Below are positions 43,742 to 52,137 of a stretch of DNA of 64,000 nt, one piece after another. How positions within the stretch are numbered: the stretch's first letter is position 1; each line of letters opens with the position of its first letter. Under the pieces are notes generated by a model, which was not told the origin of the DNA, made no database searches, and saw nothing but the letters and a program-made list of their open reading frames with translations. The stretch spans positions 102,382 to 166,381 of the forward strand of contig CAXBML010000005.1 in the NCBI GenBank assembly GCA_963976875.1, in the 5' to 3' direction. The stretch is from Berkiella_A sp963976875. GTDB lineage: Bacteria > Pseudomonadota > Gammaproteobacteria > Berkiellales > Berkiellaceae. The translations under genes and the position numbers were made by a program.

Positions 43742-45991
43742 ATGCTCGCAAAGGATCCAGAAGCAGAAAGCCAGCTCAAAGGAGATATTGATAATTTTGC
43801 CAGTGTTCTTAGTGGGCTGAAGCGTAAGTACGATATTTATGCTAAAGAATTTGATTTGCTTTTATCTATGGCAAAAAATTTAAAAGCAGCACCTTCTGCA
43901 ACTGAGTTGTATTCAGGATTATCAGTCATTTCAGATTTTATTGATGCTGAGTTTGAATCAACCTCTGAATTAAAAGAAACACTAAGCACTATCTATACAG
44001 GTACAGCGGATCGTATATTTTTACGTGCACCGGCCAGTGAGTGGAAACAACATTTGGGTAGATATCACATCAACGAAAGCGTCTCTCAAGATTCCGTATT
44101 ATCTCAGAAACAAGAAATTGAATTACTTTTACCAGATCCCCAAAGCAGAGAAAAATTATATGAGGGTACAGCGCCTCATTTAGAAGAGTCTTTTTATGCT
44201 AGAAATGAATTCTTAGAACACTTGGAAACAGTATTTAAAAACTCCCCTCAATCCACATCAAAACCAAAGGAGACGGTTGACCTTGAGGCCTTATTAGGAA
44301 AAGAAGGGCTAATACTTTACAAAGCAGCAGTAGCAGAAGAAAGTAATAGCCGAGCATTTCGCGAGGCTGTTTTTTTACAGTCAACTCAGCACTACGCTGG
44401 ACCCCAATGGCAACAAGACAAAAAATTACTCTTGTGGGTCGGGGGACCATCCGCTTCAGGAAAAACTTATGGAGCCGGTAGTGCTGTCAACGCCATGGCA
44501 CAGCACATGCCATTTGAACAGACAAAACTAGCGGATGTGTTATTATTAGCATTAAAAGACATTAATCCCCAGGTAAAAGATATACAGAAACTTATCATTG
44601 ATTTAAAGTTAGCAAAAACGCAGGACGATGTGCAATTTTGGTGCGACAAAATAGATGCCGCCATTGATGAGCAAATTGAAAATGCCAACCAAAAAGAACA
44701 AATGCATCAAGCGACACTCAGTACGAGAAACGATTTATCCATAGCTGTCTCCGCAGGGAATAGTGTTGTATCTGTAGATGGTGGGGTAGAAAGAGAAGTC
44801 TCTCAAATGAGGCAGATGGTGTTGCAAGTTGCCGTCACGAGAGGCTATAAAGGAATTGGAGATTTACATAAAAATACAAGACTCAAAACAAAAAACTTTG
44901 TTAAAGCAGCGGCTCTTGAGCAAGAAGGATTAAACCTAGTCATACCTGAAACTTTTGCAGAAAGCATGAACCCTCTTGAAACGTTTTCAGATTCTGGTCG
45001 ATATAAAAAAAATGAGATGGAAAAATATAGAGAAATGGATAATGTTATACAGGCATTTAGCACTGTGCAAGGCGAAGATGGCCAAGAAAAACGTTTTCAG
45101 ATCTCTGTGAAAAATATGGGCACATCAAGAGCATGGTTCCCTGAAGGGAGTGAATTTTCTGACGAAGATGTCAGAATGAATAATAGAGATATAGGATGCG
45201 AGTCAAAAGTTTATCAATCAATGTTTTTTCACTTTGGCAACCTGGCATCTAGGACAGCACTTGAAAACTTTCAATCCATAGAACCTGAAGGTTACTCTTT
45301 AGTTATTACCAATGACCTGATCTTTTTAAAAGTCGATAGTTCTGGGCACTGGCAAGAATGTGAATTGGATGACACGCCAGACTGCAAATTATCCAATCGC
45401 GACTTTGTGAAGTGGCAGAGCTTACAGCAACTGGACAACAGTACACCAGATTTACCCAAATGGTTAAATAACCAAAAAGAATCAGGCGCTTTGGCCCCAG
45501 CACTGATTAGTGTCAAGCCAAACGATATGATTAAAGTCGGTACAGTGAAAGGAGATACGCCTTACATCAACCTTTCTCGGAGAGACTTTGAATCTTGGAT
45601 GCAATACAATAGGGACAATTCAAATAAAAAAATAGCGCTCATGCCATGGTGCGCAAAAATGCATCAGCAGGATAAATTAATTACCCCTATTGAAATTTTA
45701 TTCAGTCTAGCAGAATATAAAAGACTCCTCAGAACCCAATCAGCTCCCCCGCAATTGGAATCCAAACCAGATGTACAATCAGACTCACCGCAATTGGAAT
45801 CTGACTCAAAGTCACAAAAAATTAACCAAACCACTAGTCCTCATAAAAGAGCAGGATCTACACCTCTTGTTTCAGGTTTCACTCTTACCTATGAGCACAA
45901 GAATCAGGGAGAGAGAAGGGCAGAAAAAACAAGTGACAAAACAAGCACAGATTCGAACGTTGTTCCTAATAAGAGAGTCAAAAAGACATAA
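43742..45991 (+). CDS. Large P-loop protein, zeta-toxin-like kinase fold; effector candidate
   Basis: 749 residues from the ATG at 43742 (GGAG 8 nt upstream). N-terminal 200 residues: helical, acidic. A P-loop, LLLWVGGPSASGKTYGAGS (about 230-248), is followed by a long helical insert, SVVSVDGGVEREVSQMRQMV (about 340-360) and GYKGIGDLHKNTR. Such a GGPSASGKT loop followed by an Asp and Arg-bearing segment recalls zeta-toxin/AAA-type kinases; the match is partial. C-terminal 120 residues: two PPQLES/SPQLES repeats, Ser/Thr/Lys-rich, ending NKRVKKT, like a nuclear localisation signal. Size and tail suggest a host-directed effector, not proven. Confidence 0.6.
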   Translation: MLAKDPEAESQLKGDIDNFASVLSGLKRKYDIYAKEFDLLLSMAKNLKAAPSATELYSGLSVISDFIDAEFESTSELKETLSTIYTGTADRIFLRAPASEWKQHLGRYHINESVSQDSVLSQKQEIELLLPDPQSREKLYEGTAPHLEESFYARNEFLEHLETVFKNSPQSTSKPKETVDLEALLGKEGLILYKAAVAEESNSRAFREAVFLQSTQHYAGPQWQQDKKLLLWVGGPSASGKTYGAGSAVNAMAQHMPFEQTKLADVLLLALKDINPQVKDIQKLIIDLKLAKTQDDVQFWCDKIDAAIDEQIENANQKEQMHQATLSTRNDLSIAVSAGNSVVSVDGGVEREVSQMRQMVLQVAVTRGYKGIGDLHKNTRLKTKNFVKAAALEQEGLNLVIPETFAESMNPLETFSDSGRYKKNEMEKYREMDNVIQAFSTVQGEDGQEKRFQISVKNMGTSRAWFPEGSEFSDEDVRMNNRDIGCESKVYQSMFFHFGNLASRTALENFQSIEPEGYSLVITNDLIFLKVDSSGHWQECELDDTPDCKLSNRDFVKWQSLQQLDNSTPDLPKWLNNQKESGALAPALISVKPNDMIKVGTVKGDTPYINLSRRDFESWMQYNRDNSNKKIALMPWCAKMHQQDKLITPIEILFSLAEYKRLLRTQSAPPQLESKPDVQSDSPQLESDSKSQKINQTTSPHKRAGSTPLVSGFTLTYEHKNQGERRAEKTSDKTSTDSNVVPNKRVKKT

Positions 45992-46007
45992 TAGACTAAA
46001 AAGCAAA

Positions 46008-47393
46008 TTAGGCATCACGAGTCTTATGTTTTATCCAAGCTATCAGCGTTATAATCTGAGCCCCTGTAGAACCCAATGCCAGCACTGTATTTTGCCCATA
46101 ACTAGGAATAAATGCGGGTAAGGCCGAGCTCAATTGGATTAAGCTTAGCACGCCTGGAATAATAATATAGAGCATAAATAAATACAAAACAAAAGTACTT
46201 AAGATGCGGTTGGGCTGTTTGAAATTAAAATAATGCAATAAGCAGATATCTCTTATAGCGAATAAGCTAGTGGTGATGATTAAAGCCGTAGAAGAAAAGT
46301 TTGGTATCAAATCAGATGTGGGGAGAGGACGCGTAAGGCAAATAAATCCCGTTACCAATACCAAGGCAAAAGATACCACCCACTTGGGTAAGTGTCCCAG
46401 TGCTTCAATTAAACGACCCTGCTTGAAGCCTATTAATAGTTTTTTGTATTGTAATATAGATAAGTTATCAATAATAATTGCCGTGTACATTAAGATTAAA
46501 GCGACAATAAAAGCAAAATAGGTGGGTACACTCGTATAAATTGCTTTTAAACTTTCAAGTTTTTCAAAATGTGTTGCGTCAAATTGCTTAAAGGTCGCTA
46601 ATCCAGAGAAGTAGATTAAACAGAATACATTAAATAACAGCCATGCCCATGGCACATTAGGATATTGTAGCTCTTTGGCAAAGCTTCTATAGAGGCCAAT
46701 TAGACCCCAGGCTAGAAATATCACGAGTGAACTTAATACAAAATTTAATTGATTAATATCAATATTATGCCAATTAACCAGGTTGTTACCGAACTTGGAA
46801 AAAACTAAGCTGTTAGAGGTGAATTGGCTGCCAATGATTAAGGCAATTAAAAAATATCGAAAAGACTTGATATTTTTATTATATCGACTGGAAGGCATAA
46901 TCTGTAAGCTAAGTAACAAGGCAATTGTTTGCGTAAAAAGCCCACCACAAATTAAAATAAATAAATTTAAAGGGACACCTGTACGTTCTAAAAATTTGAT
47001 ATTTGTGCCTAAAAATGAAGTATTGGCATTAGATATTTGTGCGGATAGTCCAACATATATAGTAAGGCAAATCAAAGCGCCATACCAAGCAAACAATGTA
47101 CTGCCTAATAATTTCCCTAAGCTCATTTCAAAAGGGGTCATGGCAGATTGGCGTTGAAAATCCCACGTATTTTGATTTGCTTCCTCTATCACGGCTTCAG
47201 AGGCGTTTTTAGTTCCCCAGAGGAAGATAAAGAAGCAGGCTAAATAGTAGGATATAGTTGCAGCAAATGATAATGTCGTTGCCAAATAAAATAAGTAGAT
47301 GATTAACCCAATTATAATGGGGGTTAGTATCATACGGTGGGATGAAAAGTCTAGCCAAATGTTTTTTCTTAGCTCTGCATTATTCAATATCAT
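46008..47393 (-). CDS. ABC-2 type transporter permease
   Basis: 461 residues from the ATG at 47391-47393, just after the ATPase stop. About twelve transmembrane helices. The first third (MTPFEMSLGKLLGSTLFAWYGALIC) resembles ABC-2 export permeases. It pairs with the ATPase gene directly upstream. The cargo could be a lipid, peptide or drug. The stop faces that of the 749-residue protein 16 nt away. Confidence 0.75.
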   Translation of the reverse strand: MILNNAELRKNIWLDFSSHRMILTPIIIGLIIYLFYLATTLSFAATISYYLACFFIFLWGTKNASEAVIEEANQNTWDFQRQSAMTPFEMSLGKLLGSTLFAWYGALICLTIYVGLSAQISNANTSFLGTNIKFLERTGVPLNLFILICGGLFTQTIALLLSLQIMPSSRYNKNIKSFRYFLIALIIGSQFTSNSLVFSKFGNNLVNWHNIDINQLNFVLSSLVIFLAWGLIGLYRSFAKELQYPNVPWAWLLFNVFCLIYFSGLATFKQFDATHFEKLESLKAIYTSVPTYFAFIVALILMYTAIIIDNLSILQYKKLLIGFKQGRLIEALGHLPKWVVSFALVLVTGFICLTRPLPTSDLIPNFSSTALIITTSLFAIRDICLLHYFNFKQPNRILSTFVLYLFMLYIIIPGVLSLIQLSSALPAFIPSYGQNTVLALGSTGAQIITLIAWIKHKTRDA

Positions 47394-47397
47394 GGTT

Positions 47398-48123
47398 TTA
47401 CTTATCTTTTTCAAAGTTGGCTTGTTCTTGATTAGCTTGACGATAGACTTCTGCCATAGAATTTTTCTCTTCAGATAACGTGCAATGTTTTAATATTTTA
47501 CCCGCTTTTATCATGAGCATATGGGTAGAATAGTCTTCTAGTTCTGAGAGTATGTGAGACGAGACAATAATGGTCATGCCGCTTTCTTGCAATTCTTTGA
47601 GCATGGTAGACAGGTGCATTCTGGCTTCTGGATCTAAGCCAGATGCAGGCTCATCTAAAAATAGTACTTTGGGATTACAAATAATAGCTTGGGCGATTGC
47701 TAGGCGTTGACGTAACCCTCTTGATAATTCACTAGCGAGTTTATCAATATACTGGCTAATTTGAAGTTGATCGCTTGTTTTTGCAATATATTCTTTAATT
47801 CTACCTTGGTCTGTATGATAACTTAAAGCTGTGAAAGTTAAACATTGTCTGACTGTCAGAGAATCGTATAGCCCATAAAAGTCAGGAAGAAAACTACATA
47901 GCTTGTGTATTTTTCGCGGATGTTTCAAACCATCCACGCCATTCATAGTAAAATGACCTGATACGGGCGTGTCTAATGCAGAAAGTGTGCGCAAGAGAGT
48001 GGTTTTGCCTGCGCCGTTTGCCCCCACTAAAGCTGTAATCGTTTGAGGTTTGATCTCAAAAGAGACATTATCTAATGCGCGTTTATTTGGGTAGTCAAAA
48101 GTTAAATTTTCACATTTAATCAT
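47398..48123 (-). CDS. ABC transporter ATP-binding protein
   Basis: 241 residues. Walker A GANGAGKTTLLRTL (about 34-47), signature LSRGLRQRLAIAQA (about 139), Walker B VLFLDEPASGLDPEAR (about 158-173) and the switch His in IIVSSHILSELE are all intact. It resembles the ATPases of ABC-2 exporters (CcmA/NatA type). It works with the permease 4 nt downstream. It has no C39 peptidase domain, so it cannot itself process double-glycine leaders. Confidence 0.92.
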   Translation of the reverse strand: MIKCENLTFDYPNKRALDNVSFEIKPQTITALVGANGAGKTTLLRTLSALDTPVSGHFTMNGVDGLKHPRKIHKLCSFLPDFYGLYDSLTVRQCLTFTALSYHTDQGRIKEYIAKTSDQLQISQYIDKLASELSRGLRQRLAIAQAIICNPKVLFLDEPASGLDPEARMHLSTMLKELQESGMTIIVSSHILSELEDYSTHMLMIKAGKILKHCTLSEEKNSMAEVYRQANQEQANFEKDK

Positions 48124-48255
48124 AGATAAATAGACTTCTTTTGTGTATGTTTTGATATAGTCTATGTTAATTATTTTCAGATTTACAGTTAAATTTGTGA
48201 CTCTATAGATAAGTCTGTAAATTAACTCAAAACGTTTCCGTTTTAAGGATCTTAG

Positions 48256-49305
48256 ATGTCTGAATCAGAGCAAAAAATTCAAAAACAAGAAAACCAAAAA
48301 AATCAGCAAGATCAGCAAGATCAGCAAGAGCATAGCGCCTATGTAAATCAAGTTGTGACTTGTGCCCGAACTATTAGCGATATTTTTGATGATTTGGGCA
48401 GTGGTATTGTGGGGTTCATCCCAAATGGCTTGGATGTTATCTATAACGATATTTTAAAGATGCTCCCGTTTATAGGCGAGATTTTCTGTGTGCCTTTTGT
48501 TGAGACAATATTAAAACTTTTTATGGGTATTACAGTAGGACAGGGCATTGCCCGAGATCTAGGACGCTTTGTATTTAGACCTCTAGGGTTTATGTTGGGG
48601 GCATTATTGGGTGCCACAATCAAAAAAGTCCCTAGTTATAATAGAGGCATTGGACCATTACTTTATGATTTATCAGGGCAAACAGTTATTGGTGCACTTG
48701 TTGGGTTTGGAGTTTTATTAAGCACTATCCAGTTTACAGATCTTTTAACGAAATCTGCTTTCAATTTAGAAATGATAACTATTAGCCTGTTGATTGGTGC
48801 TTTCGTTGGACTAATGGCAAAAGCCATGTTTTTATTGTCTTTGAATATGGTCTCAAAAGCGAATGCCGCGAATATGAAGCGCAACGTCAATCGTGCTAAA
48901 AGTTTAAATAAAAAATTGAAAGAAATCGCTAAGCAAAAAGCCAAAAGTAAAATTTTGATGTATGCCCAGGACTTGTTATTACAAGTCAATGGCTCTGAAT
49001 CTCAGCAGCAACTAGAGGCCTTCTTTTCAGAGCAATACGGTAAAATTTCATACCATACCTATAAAAAATTAGATCGACATTTTGATTATTTAACAGACAG
49101 AGCTTGTTGTGGTGATATTAAAGCGTTAAAGAAAATGCATATGCTGATTCCTAACCGCAAAAGACCCGCTCCGAATGGTGTGTCTGCTTTGGACGAAATG
49201 TTAAATAGAATTTTTAATGGACGCACTTTATTTCAATTGAAAGATGATGTTGATAACACATACGATAACTGGCGTTATCAGGGATTGAGAGAGGGGAGCT
49301 GCTAA
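48256..49305 (+). CDS. Membrane protein of unknown function with Gln-rich N-terminus; effector candidate
   Basis: 349 residues, AAGGATC before the ATG. The first 26 residues are Gln/Lys/Asn-rich, with an imperfect Asp-Gln-Gln repeat encoded by a repeated 9-base unit (48302-48328). Several Gly-rich hydrophobic helices follow (about 95-215: FMLGALLGATI, VIGALVGFGVLL, ISLLIGAFVGLMAKAMFLL). The C-terminal 140 residues are basic and soluble (KSLNKKLKEIAKQKAKSK). No signal peptide. The plan of charged N-terminus, glycine-rich hairpin helices and soluble tail resembles bacterial proteins inserted into host membranes, but no homologue is recognised. Confidence 0.55.
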   Translation: MSESEQKIQKQENQKNQQDQQDQQEHSAYVNQVVTCARTISDIFDDLGSGIVGFIPNGLDVIYNDILKMLPFIGEIFCVPFVETILKLFMGITVGQGIARDLGRFVFRPLGFMLGALLGATIKKVPSYNRGIGPLLYDLSGQTVIGALVGFGVLLSTIQFTDLLTKSAFNLEMITISLLIGAFVGLMAKAMFLLSLNMVSKANAANMKRNVNRAKSLNKKLKEIAKQKAKSKILMYAQDLLLQVNGSESQQQLEAFFSEQYGKISYHTYKKLDRHFDYLTDRACCGDIKALKKMHMLIPNRKRPAPNGVSALDEMLNRIFNGRTLFQLKDDVDNTYDNWRYQGLREGSC

Positions 49306-49330
49306 AGTCTCGACGTGGAGATTTTATTAT

Positions 49331-49516
49331 ATGCATATTCTTCCTTTTTCACACCGTCGTGTTTGGGGAGGTACAAAATACTCGAAATACGTCGTCCCGG
49401 GATTTAGTCATTTTTATGAGCATGGCGACTTAGAGTTACCTAATATCCAGGATTCATCTTTGGATTTAACAAATCCTTTCCCCCCCCAGAAACTATTATG
49501 GCTGTTTCACAGGTAG
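49331..49516 (+). CDS. Small ORF with C8 tract, possibly frameshifted
   Basis: 61 codons, GGAG 8 nt before the ATG, ending TAG soon after a run of eight C (49480-49487). One added base in the run would carry the frame on through MAVSQVAHRVAAQTRYNQ (49498 onward) to the TAG at 49576-49578, giving a protein of about 82 residues. It may be a real small gene with a slippery tract, a sequencing error or a pseudogene. It lies 25 nt after the preceding gene. No known family. Confidence 0.35.
   Translation: MHILPFSHRRVWGGTKYSKYVVPGFSHFYEHGDLELPNIQDSSLDLTNPFPPQKLLWLFHR
49480..49487. repeat. C8 homopolymer tract
   Basis: Eight consecutive C in an AT-rich region, inside the small 49331-49516 frame. 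Such tracts vary in length by slippage. Confidence 0.6.
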
Positions 49517-49555
49517 CGCATAGGGTTGCTGCGCAAACCCGTTACAATCAAAATG

Positions 49556-51286
49556 TTAAGGCTTTCCTAAGGCATTAGAAGAGCTTGCTTGGTGTATTAC
49601 AGGTGTTCTTAATACATCGATATCTTGCGTAAGGTTGAGCGCTGCTGGTGTGATTCCAGCTTGCATTAATACAAATCGAAAATGTTTTGCAATAATACTG
49701 GGTACGGGTTCTTTAGCTTTATGGCGGCCATGAGGGGCATGCACATTTAACTTTACATTGTCATTCGCATTTATCTCTAGAGTATCTGATGCAAACTTGC
49801 CTAACGTGATTCTTCGTATAGAGCCACTTATATTAGTAACTTTTCCACCACAAGCATCAATTAACTTCATTAATTGTTTAAAGCTAAATTTTTTGTGAAT
49901 GGAGCCAGAAAACAATTCAATTAACAATCCATCCAGGTGTTTTTTTTTCAGATTTTCCGCTAATGGGATAAAAGGTGAACGTTCTTCTGCTGATGCTCTC
50001 TTTTTTGATACTTGTTTATATTTATATTTTTCATGCTCCCAATGTGGCTTAAAAATTTGCTTTTCATTGGCATCCAAGCTAAGGTCATCTAGGCCTTGAG
50101 TAATAGCTGCAATATTGCTTGATTCTTGGGACGCATTCACTGATGTAGTGCTTGATGAGCAAGCTTCTGGTTGTTTTTCAGATTTTAGTTCATCTGTAAT
50201 TATTTTCTCTTGAAAGACTGCCGTTTCCAGATTATCAGCATTACTGTCTCTAGATGTATTATCGAGCTTTGGTTCTATAGAAGAGGCGTTTTCGGTTATT
50301 GTAGCGATATTCAAAAAAGAATGGGAGTTTGTTTGAGCCCTTTCGTAAGCCACCAATTTTTCTGCATGTACTACAGCGGCTTTAATTTGAGTAGATAACA
50401 TGTATATGTCATGAAAATGCTGGAATCTGTTCTTGGTCATATTCAACATACTTTTCGATAGATCAAGCGCCTTATATTCCGTGAAATTAAGTGGCTTACT
50501 GTCTGAGAAATTAGCATATGCTTTTTCAAAGCAACCTTTCATGGAAAAAATTTCTTGCTTTACTAATTGATTTGTTAATAACATATTTTGATTCAAATTA
50601 TTCAAACCATCCAACTGCTCTACTTTATGGAAGATATCCTCAAGGATTTCTATATTTTTATTGTAGAAATTTTCTGGGTTGTAGAAACCGTAAAGCTCAC
50701 CATCAAAAATAAGTGTTTTATGAAACGCATTATTGATTGGACTTTTCTTTATATAATTCACTAATATTGTTGTTATCTCGTCAAAATGTGATGATTCTTT
50801 TGCAACCTCGCTAAATCTAGCTCGCAGTTTAGACTTTGACTTACTATTCCAGGTTTTTTTATTCGCTGCACGTAATTTTTTCTCATTTGTACGTAGGCTA
50901 TTTTCAAATAGTTGATGAAGATATCCCAGTTCTAATTTGGCTTTATCATTAACGCTTGAGACATAGGTGTAAAGATGTAAAATTTTAATATCATTATCAA
51001 TGTTTTGATCTAATAATATTTTACTTATTTCTAGGTATACACTTGCTTTAGATTTTGCAACGGCCTTAAAGTTAGTAAAACATTCGTCTAATGTGGCATC
51101 AAGACTAAAAGGGCATATTGTTTTCCAGAAATCATTAATTTCTGTATTTTTTTCTGGATCATTATTAGGATTGGTAAAAAAAGCACACAATTGTAAATTG
51201 TAATTGATTCGAGCATTACAAATTAACGATATTTCTTGAAATAATGATTTTAAATCCTCATCACCCTGAACATTAAAATTTATCAT
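49556..51286 (-). CDS. Large protein with C-terminal HicA-like domain; effector candidate
   Basis: 576 residues from the ATG at 51284-51286 (AAGGTG 9 nt upstream; a GTG at 51296-51298 is possible). The first 330 residues are helical and soluble with no known domain. A Ser/Thr/Glu-rich linker (about 335-420) leads to a C-terminal domain (about 440-555): FSFKQLMKLIDACGGKVTNI, GSIRR, then VNVHAP-like HAPHGRHKAKE and FRFVLMQAGI. This follows the HicA/YcfA double-stranded-RNA-binding-like fold, but the catalytic His of GSH is replaced by Ile, so RNA cleavage is doubtful. No HicB partner lies beside it. Confidence 0.55.
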   Translation of the reverse strand: MINFNVQGDEDLKSLFQEISLICNARINYNLQLCAFFTNPNNDPEKNTEINDFWKTICPFSLDATLDECFTNFKAVAKSKASVYLEISKILLDQNIDNDIKILHLYTYVSSVNDKAKLELGYLHQLFENSLRTNEKKLRAANKKTWNSKSKSKLRARFSEVAKESSHFDEITTILVNYIKKSPINNAFHKTLIFDGELYGFYNPENFYNKNIEILEDIFHKVEQLDGLNNLNQNMLLTNQLVKQEIFSMKGCFEKAYANFSDSKPLNFTEYKALDLSKSMLNMTKNRFQHFHDIYMLSTQIKAAVVHAEKLVAYERAQTNSHSFLNIATITENASSIEPKLDNTSRDSNADNLETAVFQEKIITDELKSEKQPEACSSSTTSVNASQESSNIAAITQGLDDLSLDANEKQIFKPHWEHEKYKYKQVSKKRASAEERSPFIPLAENLKKKHLDGLLIELFSGSIHKKFSFKQLMKLIDACGGKVTNISGSIRRITLGKFASDTLEINANDNVKLNVHAPHGRHKAKEPVPSIIAKHFRFVLMQAGITPAALNLTQDIDVLRTPVIHQASSSNALGKP

Positions 51287-51307
51287 ACATATACACACCT
51301 TAAAACC

Positions 51308-51337
51308 ACACTTAAGTTAGCATGTTAAATTAAGTGT
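51308..51337. promoter_or_regulatory. Dyad in the leader of the HicA-like-domain gene
   Basis: ACACTTAA and TTAAGTGT form perfect 8-base arms around 14 bases, just upstream of the 51286 start. It could be an operator or a leader hairpin. Confidence 0.35.
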
Positions 51338-51362
51338 AATTATTCAGCAATACCCTAAAATT

Positions 51363-51378
51363 GGGGGGGAGGGGGGGG
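51363..51378. repeat. G7-A-G8 tract upstream of the HicA-like-domain gene
   Basis: Fifteen G interrupted once by A on the plus strand (C-rich on the coding strand of the 49556-51286 gene), 77-92 bases before its start. A TATAAT hexamer lies about 10-20 bases further upstream in the coding direction, so the tract would fall in or near the transcription start. It could change length by slippage and could form G-quadruplex structure. Confidence 0.55.
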
Positions 51379-51430
51379 ATGCTTGGATTATACCAATATA
51401 TTAACAGACAAGAATTTAGTATTTCTAAGT

Positions 51431-52129
51431 TCACCCGACAAAGGGATTTCGGTTGCCCTGAATTTCAGCAACGAGACTATTTTTTTCCAGCTCCCACTTA
51501 GATGGTGGGAAAGCTTGGTGCCATTGGGTATACAGCAGCCTTGTGCTTTGACTCATCGGTAAGCTGTATGCATCTGCCATATATAAATTGATCCTGGCAA
51601 TTTCACCTTTTAGTCTATTAGGGACTTCTAGAATTTTTTGTTTTTTATCGTAAAAAAGTCCATAGAAGGTTTCACAATGATATTTATCTTGCACTGTATC
51701 ATAATGTGTTTGGTTAAGTATTTTTTGTAGTTTGGGGTGAATCGGTAAACGATTATGTAAATCGTGCAGCATAATATTATATAAATTATCGAGCTGTTTA
51801 CAACAGCGCAAGCCTTTAAATCTCTGATGATTTTTGTCCACACAAATTGCTTCTTGATAGCAAGGGCGGTGTTGCGCAAGCATTTTTTTTGAAACGACAG
51901 GATACCAAATAACACTCGGTTTTTTAACGAAGGAGGGGGTTTCCTGAGAAACAAAATTACCCAGTTGATCTATTGGCTCTTGGCAAAAGGCGCTATGGGG
52001 CGCCGCTTGATGAATTTTGAGTAGAGCTTGAGAGACGTGTTTCTCTGTTTTGAGAGGCTGTATGGGCATTTGCGCCCATACAGAGAAGGCAGAGAATAGT
52101 AAAGAAAATATAGCTAACCGATATTGCAC
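51431..52129 (-). CDS. Endonuclease I-family exported protein, active site altered
   Basis: 232 residues. Signal peptide MQYRLAIFSLLFSAFSVWA-Q. The family end is clear: GEIARINLYMADAY...W...FPPSKWELEKN...IQGNRNPFV matches EndA/Dns/Vvn (GAIARTYFYM, DWECERD, KVQGNHNP). HDLHNRLPIHPKL matches SDMHNLQPSVGEV, keeping the Asn region. The catalytic segment, WEHVVPAWQFGHQ in known enzymes, reads WYPVVSKKMLAQH here: both Glu and the general-base His are lost. Nuclease activity is therefore doubtful; it may bind DNA only. It starts 8 nt after the glutaredoxin-like gene. Confidence 0.75.
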   Translation of the reverse strand: MQYRLAIFSLLFSAFSVWAQMPIQPLKTEKHVSQALLKIHQAAPHSAFCQEPIDQLGNFVSQETPSFVKKPSVIWYPVVSKKMLAQHRPCYQEAICVDKNHQRFKGLRCCKQLDNLYNIMLHDLHNRLPIHPKLQKILNQTHYDTVQDKYHCETFYGLFYDKKQKILEVPNRLKGEIARINLYMADAYSLPMSQSTRLLYTQWHQAFPPSKWELEKNSLVAEIQGNRNPFVG

Positions 52130-52137
52130 AATAGAAT

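Noticed and set aside
47398..48123. The ABC ATPase as exporter of the double-glycine peptides
   Set aside because: It has only the nucleotide-binding domain; there is no C39 peptidase or fused membrane domain, and its partner is an ABC-2 type permease.
51308..51337. PmrA-type effector operator upstream of the HicA-like-domain gene
   Set aside because: CTTAA elements are present, but their spacing and orientation do not fit the direct-repeat PmrA consensus; kept only as an unassigned dyad.
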